A DNA stretch of 49,004 bases from JAUYQR01 sp043727195 (GTDB lineage: Bacteria > Pseudomonadota > Alphaproteobacteria > Rhodobacterales > Rhodobacteraceae), in contig JAYSYZ010000015.1 in NCBI GenBank assembly GCA_043727195.1, positions 1 to 49,004 on the forward strand. The letters are read 5' to 3'. This document shows, in pieces, positions 8,133 to 16,591 of this stretch. The notes beneath the pieces were generated by a model. It had not been told where the DNA came from. It saw only the letters and a list, made by a program, of their open reading frames with translations, and did not search any database. The position numbers were made by a program, and so were the translations under genes. Position 1 is the stretch's first letter. Each line of letters begins with the position of its first letter.

Positions 8133-9140
8133 TCAGCCCGTGGATCCCTCATCCGTCTCATAGGCCTCGATGATCCGTGCCACCAGCGGATGGCGCACCA
8201 CATCCTTCGAGGTGAAATAGTTGAACGACACCGCCTTCACGCCGCGCAGGATCCGTTCGGCCTCCTGCAGGCCCGACGGCACGCCGCGCGGCAGGTCTAC
8301 CTGCGTGCGGTCGCCGGTCACCACCATCCGGCTGCCCTCGCCCAACCGGGTCAGGAACATCTTCATCTGCATCGCCGTCGCATTCTGCGCCTCGTCCAGC
8401 ACGACAAACGCATTCGACAGGGTGCGCCCCCGCATGAACGCCAGCGGCGCGATCTCGATCCGCTTTTCCTCCAGCAGTTTCTGCACCTGCTTGGCGGGCA
8501 GGAAATCATTCAGCGCATCATAGAGCGGCTGCATGTAGGGATCGACCTTTTCCTTCATGTCACCCGGCAGGAACCCCAGCCGTTCGCCCGCCTCCACCGC
8601 CGGTCGCGACAGGATGATCTTCTCCACCGCGCCCGAGATGAACATCGTCACCCCGACCGCAACGGCGAGATAGGTCTTGCCCGTCCCCGCCGGACCGATG
8701 CCAAAGCCCAGCTCATGGCTGAACAGGTTGGCCACATAGGCCTTCTGCGCCTCGGTCCGCGGCTCGATCGGCTTTTTGCGGGTGCGCAACTCCACCCCGG
8801 TGTTGAACAGCTCGATCTGCTCCGCCCCGTCGCCCTCGCCCACCGCACGGCCCATCCGCATCGCGCCGTCAATATCGCCCGCCACCACCCCGCGCCCTGA
8901 TTCGAGCCGGGCATACAGTGATCGCAACACCGCCGCCGCCTGCTCGCGCGCCGTCTTGTCACCGATGACGGCCAGCCGGTTGCCGCGTCTCAGGACATGC
9001 ACCCCCATCTGATGCTCGATCTGCGCCAGATTGCGGTCAAACTCGCCGCACAGGTCGATGAGCAACCGGTTGTCGGGAAATTCGAGGACGGTTTCCACAA
9101 TATCCTCGGCGGTCGGGGGGGTCAGCGCGCTGATGCCCAA
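8133..9140 (-). CDS. phoH: PhoH-like ATPase (YbeZ type)
   Basis: The 335-residue protein has a Walker A motif GPAGTGKT at residues 149-156, a Walker B/DEAQ-type segment FVVLDEAQNAT, and conserved RPAVEAGERLGFLPGDMKEK. PhoH-family ATPases are RNA-helicase-like proteins linked to rRNA maturation and usually sit next to ybeY, as here. The chosen start is TTG at 9140, because a strong GAAGGAG lies seven bases before it and no in-frame ATG is suitably placed. A predicted terminator (9275-9302) separates it from the upstream lipoprotein gene, so it probably heads the phoH-ybeY-corC-lnt transcript. Confidence 0.93.
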   Translation of the reverse strand: MGISALTPPTAEDIVETVLEFPDNRLLIDLCGEFDRNLAQIEHQMGVHVLRRGNRLAVIGDKTAREQAAAVLRSLYARLESGRGVVAGDIDGAMRMGRAVGEGDGAEQIELFNTGVELRTRKKPIEPRTEAQKAYVANLFSHELGFGIGPAGTGKTYLAVAVGVTMFISGAVEKIILSRPAVEAGERLGFLPGDMKEKVDPYMQPLYDALNDFLPAKQVQKLLEEKRIEIAPLAFMRGRTLSNAFVVLDEAQNATAMQMKMFLTRLGEGSRMVVTGDRTQVDLPRGVPSGLQEAERILRGVKAVSFNYFTSKDVVRHPLVARIIEAYETDEGSTG

Positions 9141-9274
9141 TGGGCGCTCCTTCTGCTAGGGGCCATGAGTCAAGACTGCTACCGGACACGGCATCTGGCA
9201 AGTGAAGATCAGGCCGCACACAAACTCTTGTGCAGAAAGACGCAAATTTTGTGACACCCGCCCGGCTGACAGAC

Positions 9275-9302
9275 AAAAGCCCCGGAAAATCCCGGGGCTT
9301 TT
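9275..9302 (-). terminator. Rho-independent terminator (bidirectional form)
   Basis: A perfect 11-base inverted repeat, 9275-9285 pairing with 9292-9302, has a six-base loop. It is flanked by AAAA on one side and TTTT on the other, so it can terminate from either direction. It follows the lipoprotein gene (stop at 9332, minus strand), whose transcript would end in CCGGGGCTTTT. Confidence 0.85.
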
Positions 9303-9331
9303 GCCGGCGCGGGTCTTACCAGCGCCTCAGA

Positions 9332-9745
9332 TCACTCGACCACGGCCTTGCGACCCGGTCCGGAAACACCATCCGGAAACGGCGCGCTGACGGTCTCGTA
9401 GGCGCCCAGCACGGTGCCCGGCGGATATTTCCCGTCACAGATCGGAAGGCCGGTCTCGGGGTCAAAGCGCGGCGAGGAATAACCCTCAAGCCCGTCGTCG
9501 ATGATCCAGACCTGGCAACCGTCCGGGTCATAGGCAATCGCCGCCTCGCCATCCTTCAGCACATTTTCGTCGCGGCCCTGGTCCTGCCCCGTGGCGATCA
9601 CGGATTGCGCCCCTTCATAGCGGTGGGTCCCTTCGAACCCCAGGATCTCGACGCCGCAGCCGGACAGGATGACCACCATTCCCAACATTCCGGCAAGGCG
9701 GATGCTGTCCGGCGCGGCCATCTTCATCATTGGTGCACGGATCAT
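9332..9745 (-). CDS. Putative lipoprotein with a paired-Cys DPDGC module
   Basis: The 137-residue protein has a short positive N-terminus, a hydrophobic stretch and a lipobox ending LSGC (Cys30), so it should be exported and lipidated. The C-terminal half holds DPDGC (residues 73-77), then DDGLEGYSSPRFDP and PICD (Cys103). The upstream OmpA-like protein carries the same pattern at residues 45-75. The start ATG at 9745 is one choice; a GTG at 9757 overlapping the upstream stop is also possible. I do not recognise the family. The two genes very likely form an operon ended by the terminator at 9275-9302. Confidence 0.7.
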   Translation of the reverse strand: MIRAPMMKMAAPDSIRLAGMLGMVVILSGCGVEILGFEGTHRYEGAQSVIATGQDQGRDENVLKDGEAAIAYDPDGCQVWIIDDGLEGYSSPRFDPETGLPICDGKYPPGTVLGAYETVSAPFPDGVSGPGRKAVVE

Positions 9746-9750
9746 TGCGA

Positions 9751-10317
9751 TCACCACTTCTTGCAGAGGATTTCGACACGACGGTTCTTCGCCATGCCGG
9801 TCGTGGTGCCGTTCGATGCAACAGGTTGGCTTTCGCCGTAACCCGTCTCGCTGTCGACCACCGCACCCACCGACCGTGCCACCGCCGCAACCGTCTGGGC
9901 GCGCGCTTCCGATAGGCCCAGATTATAGGCCTCGGACCCGCGGCTGTCGGTGTGCCCGGCAACCGTGTAGGAAAACGAACCCGCCTGCCGGAAAAACTCT
10001 TCCAGCCGCGACCGTCCCGTCCCGGTCAACGAAGCGCTGGCAGTGGCGAACAACGCATCGGTGCTTTCGGTCAGGCAACTGGTCTGTTTCAGGCAGACCG
10101 GCTTGCCGGTCTTGGGGTCGCGGCGCGGCACCATGTAGCCTTCGGTGCCCCCGTCCGCCCACCAATGCATGCAGCCGTCCGGGTCAATCCAGACGCCCCA
10201 CTCGATCTGCCCGGTCACCTGCGCCGATTCCTGTGCCTGCACCGCAGACCCGAAACCCAGACAGACGACCGCCGCCCCTGACGCGATCAAATGTCGCAGC
10301 GCGCTTCTGACCTGCAT
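9751..10317 (-). CDS. OmpA-family outer-membrane/periplasmic protein
   Basis: The 188-residue protein has a Sec signal peptide with a likely cleavage after AVQA (about residue 28). A short module follows, DPDGCMHWWADGGTEGY to KPVC (residues 45-75). The C-terminal OmpA-like domain shows AGHTDSRGSEAYNLGLSEAR followed by GESQPVASN and NRRVEILC. This domain binds meso-diaminopimelate in peptidoglycan in characterised relatives; Asp and Arg of the binding motif (GHTDS, LSEAR) are present. Its partner downstream is a lipoprotein with the same N-terminal-type module. A GTG precedes the chosen ATG by one codon. Confidence 0.85.
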   Translation of the reverse strand: MQVRSALRHLIASGAAVVCLGFGSAVQAQESAQVTGQIEWGVWIDPDGCMHWWADGGTEGYMVPRRDPKTGKPVCLKQTSCLTESTDALFATASASLTGTGRSRLEEFFRQAGSFSYTVAGHTDSRGSEAYNLGLSEARAQTVAAVARSVGAVVDSETGYGESQPVASNGTTTGMAKNRRVEILCKKW

Positions 10318-10495
10318 CACAGCCCCCCACTCCCCAACCCTGGCTCACCCTGCCCGTCACCGGCAAAGACCTTTGCGGCATCGTTAGAACAGTGGAATTC
10401 CGGCCAGGATAAGGAAAACCCCTCGGCCTGCGCCGATTCCGCCGCCGGTTCCGTGAATCCCCCGGTTCAGGGTTATTCTGCAACAGTCGGTGGGA

Positions 10496-11851
10496 TCAGA
10501 CGTCTGGTGACACTGTGACCGCCGATAACGAATTGGTTGACGAAGCCGTCACCTTCACCCGCACCAGTTGTCCGATTCGGCCTGCATCATCTTCGACATG
10601 CACTGCATGCAGATGCTCCGACTTGCCGACCATCTGCCCGGACTGCCGCCCCGGCTTTTCATAAAGCACCGTCACCTCACGCCCGACCATCGCCTCCTGC
10701 GCCGCGCGCTGCTGGCTGGTCACCAGCGCCTGCAACGCCTGCAGACGCGCATCCGTGACCGCGGTCTCGACCGGCGGCTTTTCGGCCGCGGGCGTGCCCG
10801 GCCGCGCCGAGTACTTGAAGGAAAATGCCGCCCCGAACCGGACTTCGCGGATCAGCGCCAGCGTCGCCTCGAACTCCGCATCTGTCTCGCCCGGAAAGCC
10901 CACGATGAAATCCGACGTGAACAGCATGTCCGGCTGTGCGGCGCGGATCCGGTCGATCAGCCGCAGATAGGCATCGGCTGTGTGCTTGCGATTCATCGCT
11001 TTCAGGATGCGGTCCGATCCCGACTGCACCGGCAGATGCAAAGACGGCATCAGTTGCGGCACCTCGGCATGGGCGGCGATCAGATCGTCGTCCATGTCAT
11101 TGGGGTGGCTCGTGGTGTACCGGATGCGCTGCAGCCCCTCGATGCAGGCCAGCGCCCGGACAAGGCGCCCCAGACGCCACTCCCCGCCCGCCTCCGCGCC
11201 GTGCCCCCCGCCTTGCCCCGCGCCGTGCCCCGCTCCATGATAGGCATTCACGTTTTGCCCCAGCAGCGTGATTTCGCGCACCCCCCGCGCCACCAGATCG
11301 CGCGCCTCGCTCATCAGCCGGTCCACCGGGCGGCTGACCTCGGCCCCCCGCGTGTAGGGCACCACGCAGAACGCGCAGAACTTGTCGCAGCCTTCCTGCA
11401 CGGTCAGAAATGCCACCGGCCCGCGTGCAGCCCGGCGTGCGGGCAGCAGGGTGAACTTGTCCTCCGCCGGAAATTCGGTGTCCACCACCCGGCCCGCCGC
11501 CTCCACCATCTGGGGCAGCCGGTGATAGCTTTGCGGCCCCACCACCAGATCGACAACCGGCGACCGGCGCAGAATCTCGGCCCCCTCGGCCTGGGCCACG
11601 CAGCCGGCGACGCCCACCTTCAGCCCCGGCCGCGTGCGTTTCAGCTTTCGCAGCCGGCCCAGGTCGGAATACAGCTTCTCCGACGCCTTCTCGCGGATGT
11701 GGCAGGTGTTCAGCAGCACCATGTCCGCGTCCTCGACGATGTCAGTCTGCACATAGCCCTTCGTGCCCAGCGCCTCGATCATGCGCTCGCTGTCATAGAC
11801 GTTCATCTGGCAGCCATAGGTCTTGACGAACAGCTTCTTGGGGTCAGACAT
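10496..11851 (-). CDS. miaB: tRNA-2-methylthio-N6-dimethylallyladenosine synthase
   Basis: MiaB is a radical-SAM methylthiotransferase that modifies i6A37 of tRNAs reading UNN codons. In the 451-residue protein the N-terminal cluster ligands are Cys14 (TYGCQMN), Cys50 (NTCHIREKA) and Cys84 (AGCVAQ). The radical-SAM CxxxCxxC is CDKFCAFC, with Cys155, Cys159 and Cys162. A C-terminal TRAM domain ends the protein. The start ATG at 11851 follows a GGAG; the upstream open frame is not conserved-looking. An unusual Gly/His/Ala-rich insert (residues 205-219) follows the conserved LLGQNVNAY segment. Confidence 0.95.
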   Translation of the reverse strand: MSDPKKLFVKTYGCQMNVYDSERMIEALGTKGYVQTDIVEDADMVLLNTCHIREKASEKLYSDLGRLRKLKRTRPGLKVGVAGCVAQAEGAEILRRSPVVDLVVGPQSYHRLPQMVEAAGRVVDTEFPAEDKFTLLPARRAARGPVAFLTVQEGCDKFCAFCVVPYTRGAEVSRPVDRLMSEARDLVARGVREITLLGQNVNAYHGAGHGAGQGGGHGAEAGGEWRLGRLVRALACIEGLQRIRYTTSHPNDMDDDLIAAHAEVPQLMPSLHLPVQSGSDRILKAMNRKHTADAYLRLIDRIRAAQPDMLFTSDFIVGFPGETDAEFEATLALIREVRFGAAFSFKYSARPGTPAAEKPPVETAVTDARLQALQALVTSQQRAAQEAMVGREVTVLYEKPGRQSGQMVGKSEHLHAVHVEDDAGRIGQLVRVKVTASSTNSLSAVTVSPDV

Positions 11852-11970
11852 TTTGCGCGGCTCCGGGACGGCCTGCTTTCTATCGCGAAACCGCCGCCTC
11901 CTGCAACCGCGCCACCTTGCATTACCCGCCCGCATCGCCGATTCTGCCCGCCAAACATCCCGGGACAGAC

Positions 11971-12840
11971 ATGCGCTACGCCTCGATTGCCGATCTGCTG
12001 GACCGCGCCAGACCGGCGCTGGCGCGCGGCCCGTTGTCCATCGTGATGGCCGAGGACGATATCGAAGTTGGCAGCACCCTTGCGCATCAGTTGAAATCGG
12101 GCTTCCGCAACGTGGTGCTGCTGACCCCCGAAGTGACGGACATCCCGCCGGAAATGCAGGAAAAGGTGCACGTCACCACCCACGACGTCTTTGCCGAGGC
12201 CGCCCTGCCCGAGGCGGTCAACCAACTGATGGACGCCCTGGCCGGCACCTGGCTGCATTACTGTTACAACGCCGAATATCTGTTGTTCCCGTTTTGCGAA
12301 ACCCGCTCGATCCACGAAATGCTGGCCTTTCACACCGAAGAACGCCGCGACGCGATGCTGACCTATGTCGTCGACCTGTACGCCGGCGATCTTGCCCGGA
12401 ACAGCAACGCGGTGTCGCTGCAGGATGCCTGGCTCGACCGCTCGGGCTATTATGCCCTGGCCCGCAAAGGCGCCGGCCCGGCGTGGGAGCCTAAGGACCG
12501 CCAGCTTGATTTCTTTGGCGGCCTGCGCTGGCGGTTCGAGGAACATATCCCCTGGCCGCGCCGCAAGATCGACCGCATCTCGCTGTTGCGCGCCCGGAAA
12601 GGGCTGCGCCTTGCCGCAGATTTCACCCTGAACGACGACGAGATGAACACCTATGCCTGCCCCTGGCATAACAACCTCACCGCCGCCGTCTGCTCGTTCC
12701 GCACGGCCAAGGCGCTGCGCACCAATCCCGGGTCGCGCTATGACATCCCGACTTTCCGCTGGCACAACTCCACACGCTTCCAATGGCACAGCCAGCAATT
12801 GCTCGATCTTGGCCTGATGGAACCGGGGCAGTGGTTCTGA
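11971..12840 (+). CDS. Conserved hypothetical protein, possibly glycosyltransferase-like
   Basis: The 289-residue soluble protein starts MRYASIADLLDRARPALARG. An early hydrophobic strand with an acidic tail (SIVMAEDDIEV) and a second one (NVVLLTP) suggest an alpha/beta nucleotide-sugar-binding type of fold. The central segment YLLFPFCETRSIHEMLAFHTEERRD is the most distinctive part, and the C-terminus is rich in Trp and His (CPWHNNLTA, FRWHNSTRFQWHSQ). I do not recognise a characterised family, and glycosyltransferase family 2 is only a guess. It lies divergently from miaB with about 120 bases between. The nearest purine-rich stretch before the ATG is weak. Confidence 0.7.
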   Translation: MRYASIADLLDRARPALARGPLSIVMAEDDIEVGSTLAHQLKSGFRNVVLLTPEVTDIPPEMQEKVHVTTHDVFAEAALPEAVNQLMDALAGTWLHYCYNAEYLLFPFCETRSIHEMLAFHTEERRDAMLTYVVDLYAGDLARNSNAVSLQDAWLDRSGYYALARKGAGPAWEPKDRQLDFFGGLRWRFEEHIPWPRRKIDRISLLRARKGLRLAADFTLNDDEMNTYACPWHNNLTAAVCSFRTAKALRTNPGSRYDIPTFRWHNSTRFQWHSQQLLDLGLMEPGQWF

Positions 12841-12973
12841 ACGGATGCCACGGCGCATCAGGTTTGTTCACGCATCCGTGATCCGGGTGCTGAAACTCTG
12901 ACCCCAAAGCTCCCGTTTCTCCGCATGCCACCACCGGATGGTCCGGCTGGTCCAAAGAAAATCGGAGCCCACC

Positions 12974-13513
12974 ATGTTCGCCAAGACCCTTGTTGCTGCC
13001 AGCGCCTGCTCGCTCTTTGCCATTGCTGCCTTCGCCAACCCCGACGTCGGCGGCGCCCCGATGTATGAGGAAAAGAACATTGTCGAAAACGCGGTGAACT
13101 CGGCCGATCACACCACGCTGGTTGCCGCCGTCAAGGCCGCGGGTCTGGTGGATGCGCTGATGGGCCCCGGCCCCTTCACCGTCTTCGCCCCGGTCAACGA
13201 CGCCTTCGCAGCCCTGCCCGCCGGCACGGTCGACACGCTGTTGAAGCCGGAAAACAAGGATATGCTGACCAAGGTCCTGACCGCGCATGTGGTCGCGGGC
13301 GACCTGAAGCTGGCGGACCTGCGCGCCAAGGTCGGCAAGGATGGCTATGCCAACCTGAAAACCCTGTCCGGTGACGCGCTGTCGGTCAAGTTCAAGGGCG
13401 ACACCGCCATGGTCTATTCGGAATCGCGCAACATCGGCACCATCACCATCGGCGACGTCGATCAGTCAAACGGTGTGATCCACGTGGTCAATGCCGTCCT
13501 CGTGCCGAAGTAA
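12974..13513 (+). CDS. Secreted fasciclin-domain (beta-Ig-H3) protein
   Basis: The 179-residue protein has a clear Sec signal peptide (MFAKTLVAASACSLFAIAAFA) followed by one fasciclin domain. The H1 box is seen as FTVFAPVNDAFAALPAG and the C-terminal box as SNGVIHVVNAVLVPK. Single-domain bacterial members are periplasmic or secreted and are associated with adhesion and stress, but the biochemical role is not established. GGAG lies seven bases before the ATG at 12974. It is probably monocistronic: a strong GC hairpin follows at 13543-13566. Confidence 0.93.
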   Translation: MFAKTLVAASACSLFAIAAFANPDVGGAPMYEEKNIVENAVNSADHTTLVAAVKAAGLVDALMGPGPFTVFAPVNDAFAALPAGTVDTLLKPENKDMLTKVLTAHVVAGDLKLADLRAKVGKDGYANLKTLSGDALSVKFKGDTAMVYSESRNIGTITIGDVDQSNGVIHVVNAVLVPK

Positions 13514-13542
13514 CTCGGCCCCGGGGTAACACTGCAATGGCG

Positions 13543-13566
13543 GGGGGGGCGGGCATCCGCCCCCCC
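13543..13566 (+). terminator. GC hairpin downstream of the fasciclin gene
   Basis: A ten-base stem (13543-13552 with 13557-13566) and a four-base loop lie about 30 bases after the fasciclin stop codon. No T-run follows, so it may stop transcription weakly or stabilise the 3' end. Confidence 0.45.
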
Positions 13567-13668
13567 CTCATCACCTGACCGGCACCTCGCCGACAGAGGG
13601 CTATGCGCCCGCCGCGATCCGGGATAAGAACCCTGACGCAATCGAAAGGCGCGCTCTTGATCCCCGAC

Positions 13669-14679
13669 ATGACTGCCGACGCCGACAGGTCTGCCCGCGA
13701 CTGGGTGCCCGTACTGGCCCGCTACCGCGAACCCTCGCTGCGCCGCAGCCTGTGGGAGGTTGGCGTGACCCTTTCCGCCTTTCTCGGCTTCTGGGCACTG
13801 GCGCTTTATTCGCTGCATCTGCATTGGGCGCTGGCGCTGATCCTTGCCCCTGCCATCGGCGTGTTCCTTGTCCGGCTTTTCGCCATTCAGCATGATTGCG
13901 GCCACAACGCGTTTTTCGCCGATCGGCGGATGAATGACTGGCTGGGCCGGGCGCTGGGCTGCCTGACGCTGACGCCCTACGACGTCTGGCGCAGGCTGCA
14001 TGCGGTGCACCATTCCGCCGCAGGCAACCTTGACCGGCGCGGCATCGGCGATGTGGTCACGCTGACGGTTGAGGAATACCGCGCCCGCAGCCGTTGGGGG
14101 CGGTTTGGCTACCGGCTTTATCGCAGCCCGGCGGTGATGTTCGGCCTTGGGCCGGCCTGGCTTTTCGTGTTGAACAACCGGCTGCCGGTGGGGCTGATGA
14201 AGGCCGGCCCGCGTTACTGGATTTCAGCGATGGCCACCAATCTTGGCCTGGTCGCCGCATTGACCGGCCTGTGGTTTCTTGGCGGTTTTGCCGCCATTCT
14301 GGCGATCTGGCTGCCTTCGGTGCTGGTCGCCTCAACCATCGGTGTCTGGCTGTTCTACGTCCAGCACCAGTTCGAGGCCGCGCATTGGGACCATGAAGAC
14401 GACTGGTCGCTGCACGAAGCAGCCCTGCACGGATCGTCGCATTACGTGCTGCCGCAACCCCTGCAATGGCTGACCGCCAACCTCGGGCTGCACCATGTCC
14501 ACCATTTGCAAAGCCGCCTGCCGTTCTACCGTCTCCCCGAAGTACTGCGCGATTTTCCGCCGCTCGCCGCCGCCCAGCGCATGACGATCCGCGAAAGCCT
14601 GATCAATGCGCGCCTGCACCTGTGGGATCCGCAAAGCCGCCGCCTGCTCAGCTGGGCAGATGCCCGCCAGGTCGCCTGA
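13669..14679 (+). CDS. Membrane fatty acid desaturase
   Basis: The enzyme belongs to the membrane di-iron desaturases that oxidise acyl chains of phospholipids. In the 336-residue protein the three histidine boxes are visible: HDCGH at residues 75-79, HAVHH at 111-115 and HHVHH at 275-279. Several hydrophobic segments lie between about residues 34-70 and 180-230. The length fits the delta-12/DesA-like group. The start ATG at 13669 gives MTADADRSARDW; a TTG twelve bases upstream after GAAAGG is an alternative. It lies close to fabA/fabB, which make unsaturated fatty acids by the anaerobic route, so two unsaturation routes may coexist. Confidence 0.9.
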   Translation: MTADADRSARDWVPVLARYREPSLRRSLWEVGVTLSAFLGFWALALYSLHLHWALALILAPAIGVFLVRLFAIQHDCGHNAFFADRRMNDWLGRALGCLTLTPYDVWRRLHAVHHSAAGNLDRRGIGDVVTLTVEEYRARSRWGRFGYRLYRSPAVMFGLGPAWLFVLNNRLPVGLMKAGPRYWISAMATNLGLVAALTGLWFLGGFAAILAIWLPSVLVASTIGVWLFYVQHQFEAAHWDHEDDWSLHEAALHGSSHYVLPQPLQWLTANLGLHHVHHLQSRLPFYRLPEVLRDFPPLAAAQRMTIRESLINARLHLWDPQSRRLLSWADARQVA

Positions 14680-14759
14680 CGGTTTTCGGAAATTTTTGGG
14701 TTGCGCCGCAAGCCGTCGCTGACCCGGTAACTGCCGGATCGGTCTGCTGGCCGGTCTGG

Positions 14760-15170
14760 TCAGACGCGCCGCAGCCGGATTACCACATCGACACGCGATA
14801 CGGCCATGCCATCGGGCGCTTTTGGCAGACCTGCAATCTGCAGCTCCTCCGCCGGGGCATCCGTCAGGCTGTGGCTGTCCTCCCAGTAGAAATGCGGGTG
14901 ATCATCCATGCGGGTGTCGAAATAGCTTTTCGATCCGTCCACCACGACCTCGTTCATCAGGCCCGCCTCGCAAAACGCGCGCAGCGTGTTGTAGACGGTG
15001 GCGAGGCTGACCTTCTCGCCCGCGCCGGACGATGACGCGAACAGGCTTTCCGCGGTGACGTGGCGGTTTTCGCCGTCGCCGACCAGCAAAGACGCAAGCG
15101 CAAGCCGCTGCCGCGTCGGGCGCAAACCGCCGCGCATCAACCACTCCGCCCCGCGTTCTGCGCCGTTCAT
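14760..15170 (-). CDS. irr: Iron response regulator Irr (Fur superfamily)
   Basis: Irr controls iron and heme genes in alphaproteobacteria by sensing heme status. The 136-residue protein has the winged-helix segment LRPTRQRLALASLL with SLATVYNTLRAF, and the Irr-type MDDHPHFYWED stretch holding the His residues used for metal or heme. The CxxC pairs of the structural zinc site of many Fur proteins are absent, consistent with Irr. No Cys-Pro heme regulatory motif is seen at the N-terminus. The start ATG at 15170 gives the usual Irr length. It has its own probable promoter at 15200-15228, overlapping the end of the MFS gene. Confidence 0.9.
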   Translation of the reverse strand: MNGAERGAEWLMRGGLRPTRQRLALASLLVGDGENRHVTAESLFASSSGAGEKVSLATVYNTLRAFCEAGLMNEVVVDGSKSYFDTRMDDHPHFYWEDSHSLTDAPAEELQIAGLPKAPDGMAVSRVDVVIRLRRV

Positions 15171-15199
15171 CCTGCCCGCCACCTGAATACCTGCTGATG

Positions 15200-15228
15200 G
15201 ATATAAGCCGCCCGCCCCCGTCATTCAA
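15200..15228 (-). promoter_or_regulatory. Probable sigma-70 promoter of irr
   Basis: TTGAAT (15228-15223) and TATATC (15205-15200) are spaced by 17 bases on the minus strand, 30 bases before the irr ATG. The -35 box touches the stop codon of the upstream MFS gene (15223-15221). Confidence 0.5.
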
Positions 15229-16498
15229 ACTTTTTGTCAGCCGGGGTCGGTTTTGCCATTGCCGCAAAGCCCCGCCCCAGATTGCGCCAGGCGACAAGCG
15301 TCAGGACCAGAGCCCCAACCGCCGCCGCCCAGAACGGCAGGGTCAGCGCCGTCTCTCGCGCCACCGGCCTCTCGCCCAGCCGCACGATCATGCCCGACAG
15401 GATCAACCCCACCGGCATCATCCCCCAGGCCATCAGCCGATAAAGGCTGTTCACCCGGCCGAGGAGGGCATCCGGGATCATCCTTTGCCGCGTGCTGACC
15501 GACACGATGTTCCAGGTCAGCCCGCTGAACTCGAACACCACGAACACCAGCGCCAGCGTCCATGGCCCCGGTGCCAGCGCCATCGCCGCAAAGGCCGGGG
15601 CCGAGGTCGCCAGCATCCATTGCGTGGTGCGCGCCGGTCCGAGTATCCGCACGATCCGTTCGCCCGCAAGGCTGCCCAGGATCCCACCAACCGCACCTCC
15701 CGCAAGCACCAGACCGTAAGCCTGCGCCCCGAGCCCCAGGTTTTCCTGCGCATGCAAAACCAGAGCGATCATGATCATCTGGTGTAAAAGGTTCCAGAAT
15801 CCCGTTGTCCAAGCCAGGCTTCGCAACAGGGGCGAGCGGCGCAGGAACGCAAACCCCTCGCCCAGCTCATTGCGCCAATTGCGCGGGGCAGTCTGCACAG
15901 GCCGGAACTGCCCCGTGATGCCTGCCACCAGCAGCACCGCCGCCGCATAGGCCGCCGCGTTCAGCGCGAACGGCAAGGGTAGCGCCAGCGCAATCAGGAA
16001 CGCCCCCAGAACCGGGCCCAGCAGCGAATTGGCGATCAACTCCACGCTCCACAGCCGCCCGTTGGCGCGTTCCAGCGCGTCATGCGGCACCAGCGCCGGC
16101 AGCATCGTCTGCGCCGCATTGTCGCGGAACACCTCCGCGACGCCCACCACCAGCGCCGCAAGGCAGATCGCCACGAACAGCCCCGCATCCGACACTCCCT
16201 GCGCGGGCGCGGACGCCAGAGGCAGCGCCGACCAGATCACCAGCACCGCCACCGCGAATGCCCCACCTCGCACCACATCCATCCACAGGATCAACCGCCG
16301 CCGATCCACCCGGTCGGTCACCACCCCCGCAGGCAGCGCGAACAGGAACCACGGCAGCCGCAGCGCCACCGGCACCAATGCGATCATGAGCGCGTCGCGT
16401 GTGAGGAGCGACGCCACCCAGGCCCAGGCCACCACCGCCACCCCATCCGCAAGATTGGCCAACCCGCTTGCCGCGATGAAACGTTGCAGGCCTGTCAT
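15221..16498 (-). CDS. Major facilitator superfamily transporter
   Basis: The 425-residue inner-membrane protein has about 12 hydrophobic segments. The MFS signature between segments 2 and 3 is seen as GVVTDRVDRRRLILWMD, and RLGERPVARETA precedes the last segments. It resembles the MFS_3/enterobactin-exporter-like drug efflux group; the substrate cannot be inferred. The start ATG at 16498 has a strong GGAGGAG, whereas the frame's upstream extension runs into the fabA promoter and gene. It is divergent from fabA and directly upstream of irr. Confidence 0.9.
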   Translation of the reverse strand: MTGLQRFIAASGLANLADGVAVVAWAWVASLLTRDALMIALVPVALRLPWFLFALPAGVVTDRVDRRRLILWMDVVRGGAFAVAVLVIWSALPLASAPAQGVSDAGLFVAICLAALVVGVAEVFRDNAAQTMLPALVPHDALERANGRLWSVELIANSLLGPVLGAFLIALALPLPFALNAAAYAAAVLLVAGITGQFRPVQTAPRNWRNELGEGFAFLRRSPLLRSLAWTTGFWNLLHQMIMIALVLHAQENLGLGAQAYGLVLAGGAVGGILGSLAGERIVRILGPARTTQWMLATSAPAFAAMALAPGPWTLALVFVVFEFSGLTWNIVSVSTRQRMIPDALLGRVNSLYRLMAWGMMPVGLILSGMIVRLGERPVARETALTLPFWAAAVGALVLTLVAWRNLGRGFAAMAKPTPADKKFE

Positions 16499-16530
16499 CA
16501 CTCTCCTCCAAATCAGCCTTGGCGCTACCC

Positions 16531-16560
16531 TTGCCACTCTTACCCCCCGGATGCTAGAAA
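16531..16560 (+). promoter_or_regulatory. Candidate promoter of fabA
   Basis: TTGCCA (16531-16536) and TAGAAA (16555-16560) are 18 bases apart in the divergent gap between the MFS gene and fabA. Spacing and sequence are plausible but not strong. Confidence 0.3.
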
Positions 16561-16591
16561 TGCGGGGTTGCTGATCAGGAGACCACAAGGG

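Noticed and set aside
12841..12879. Inverted repeat ACGGATGC/GCATCCGT after the gene ending at 12840
   Set aside because: The loop is 23 bases and no T-run follows; too weak to call a terminator.
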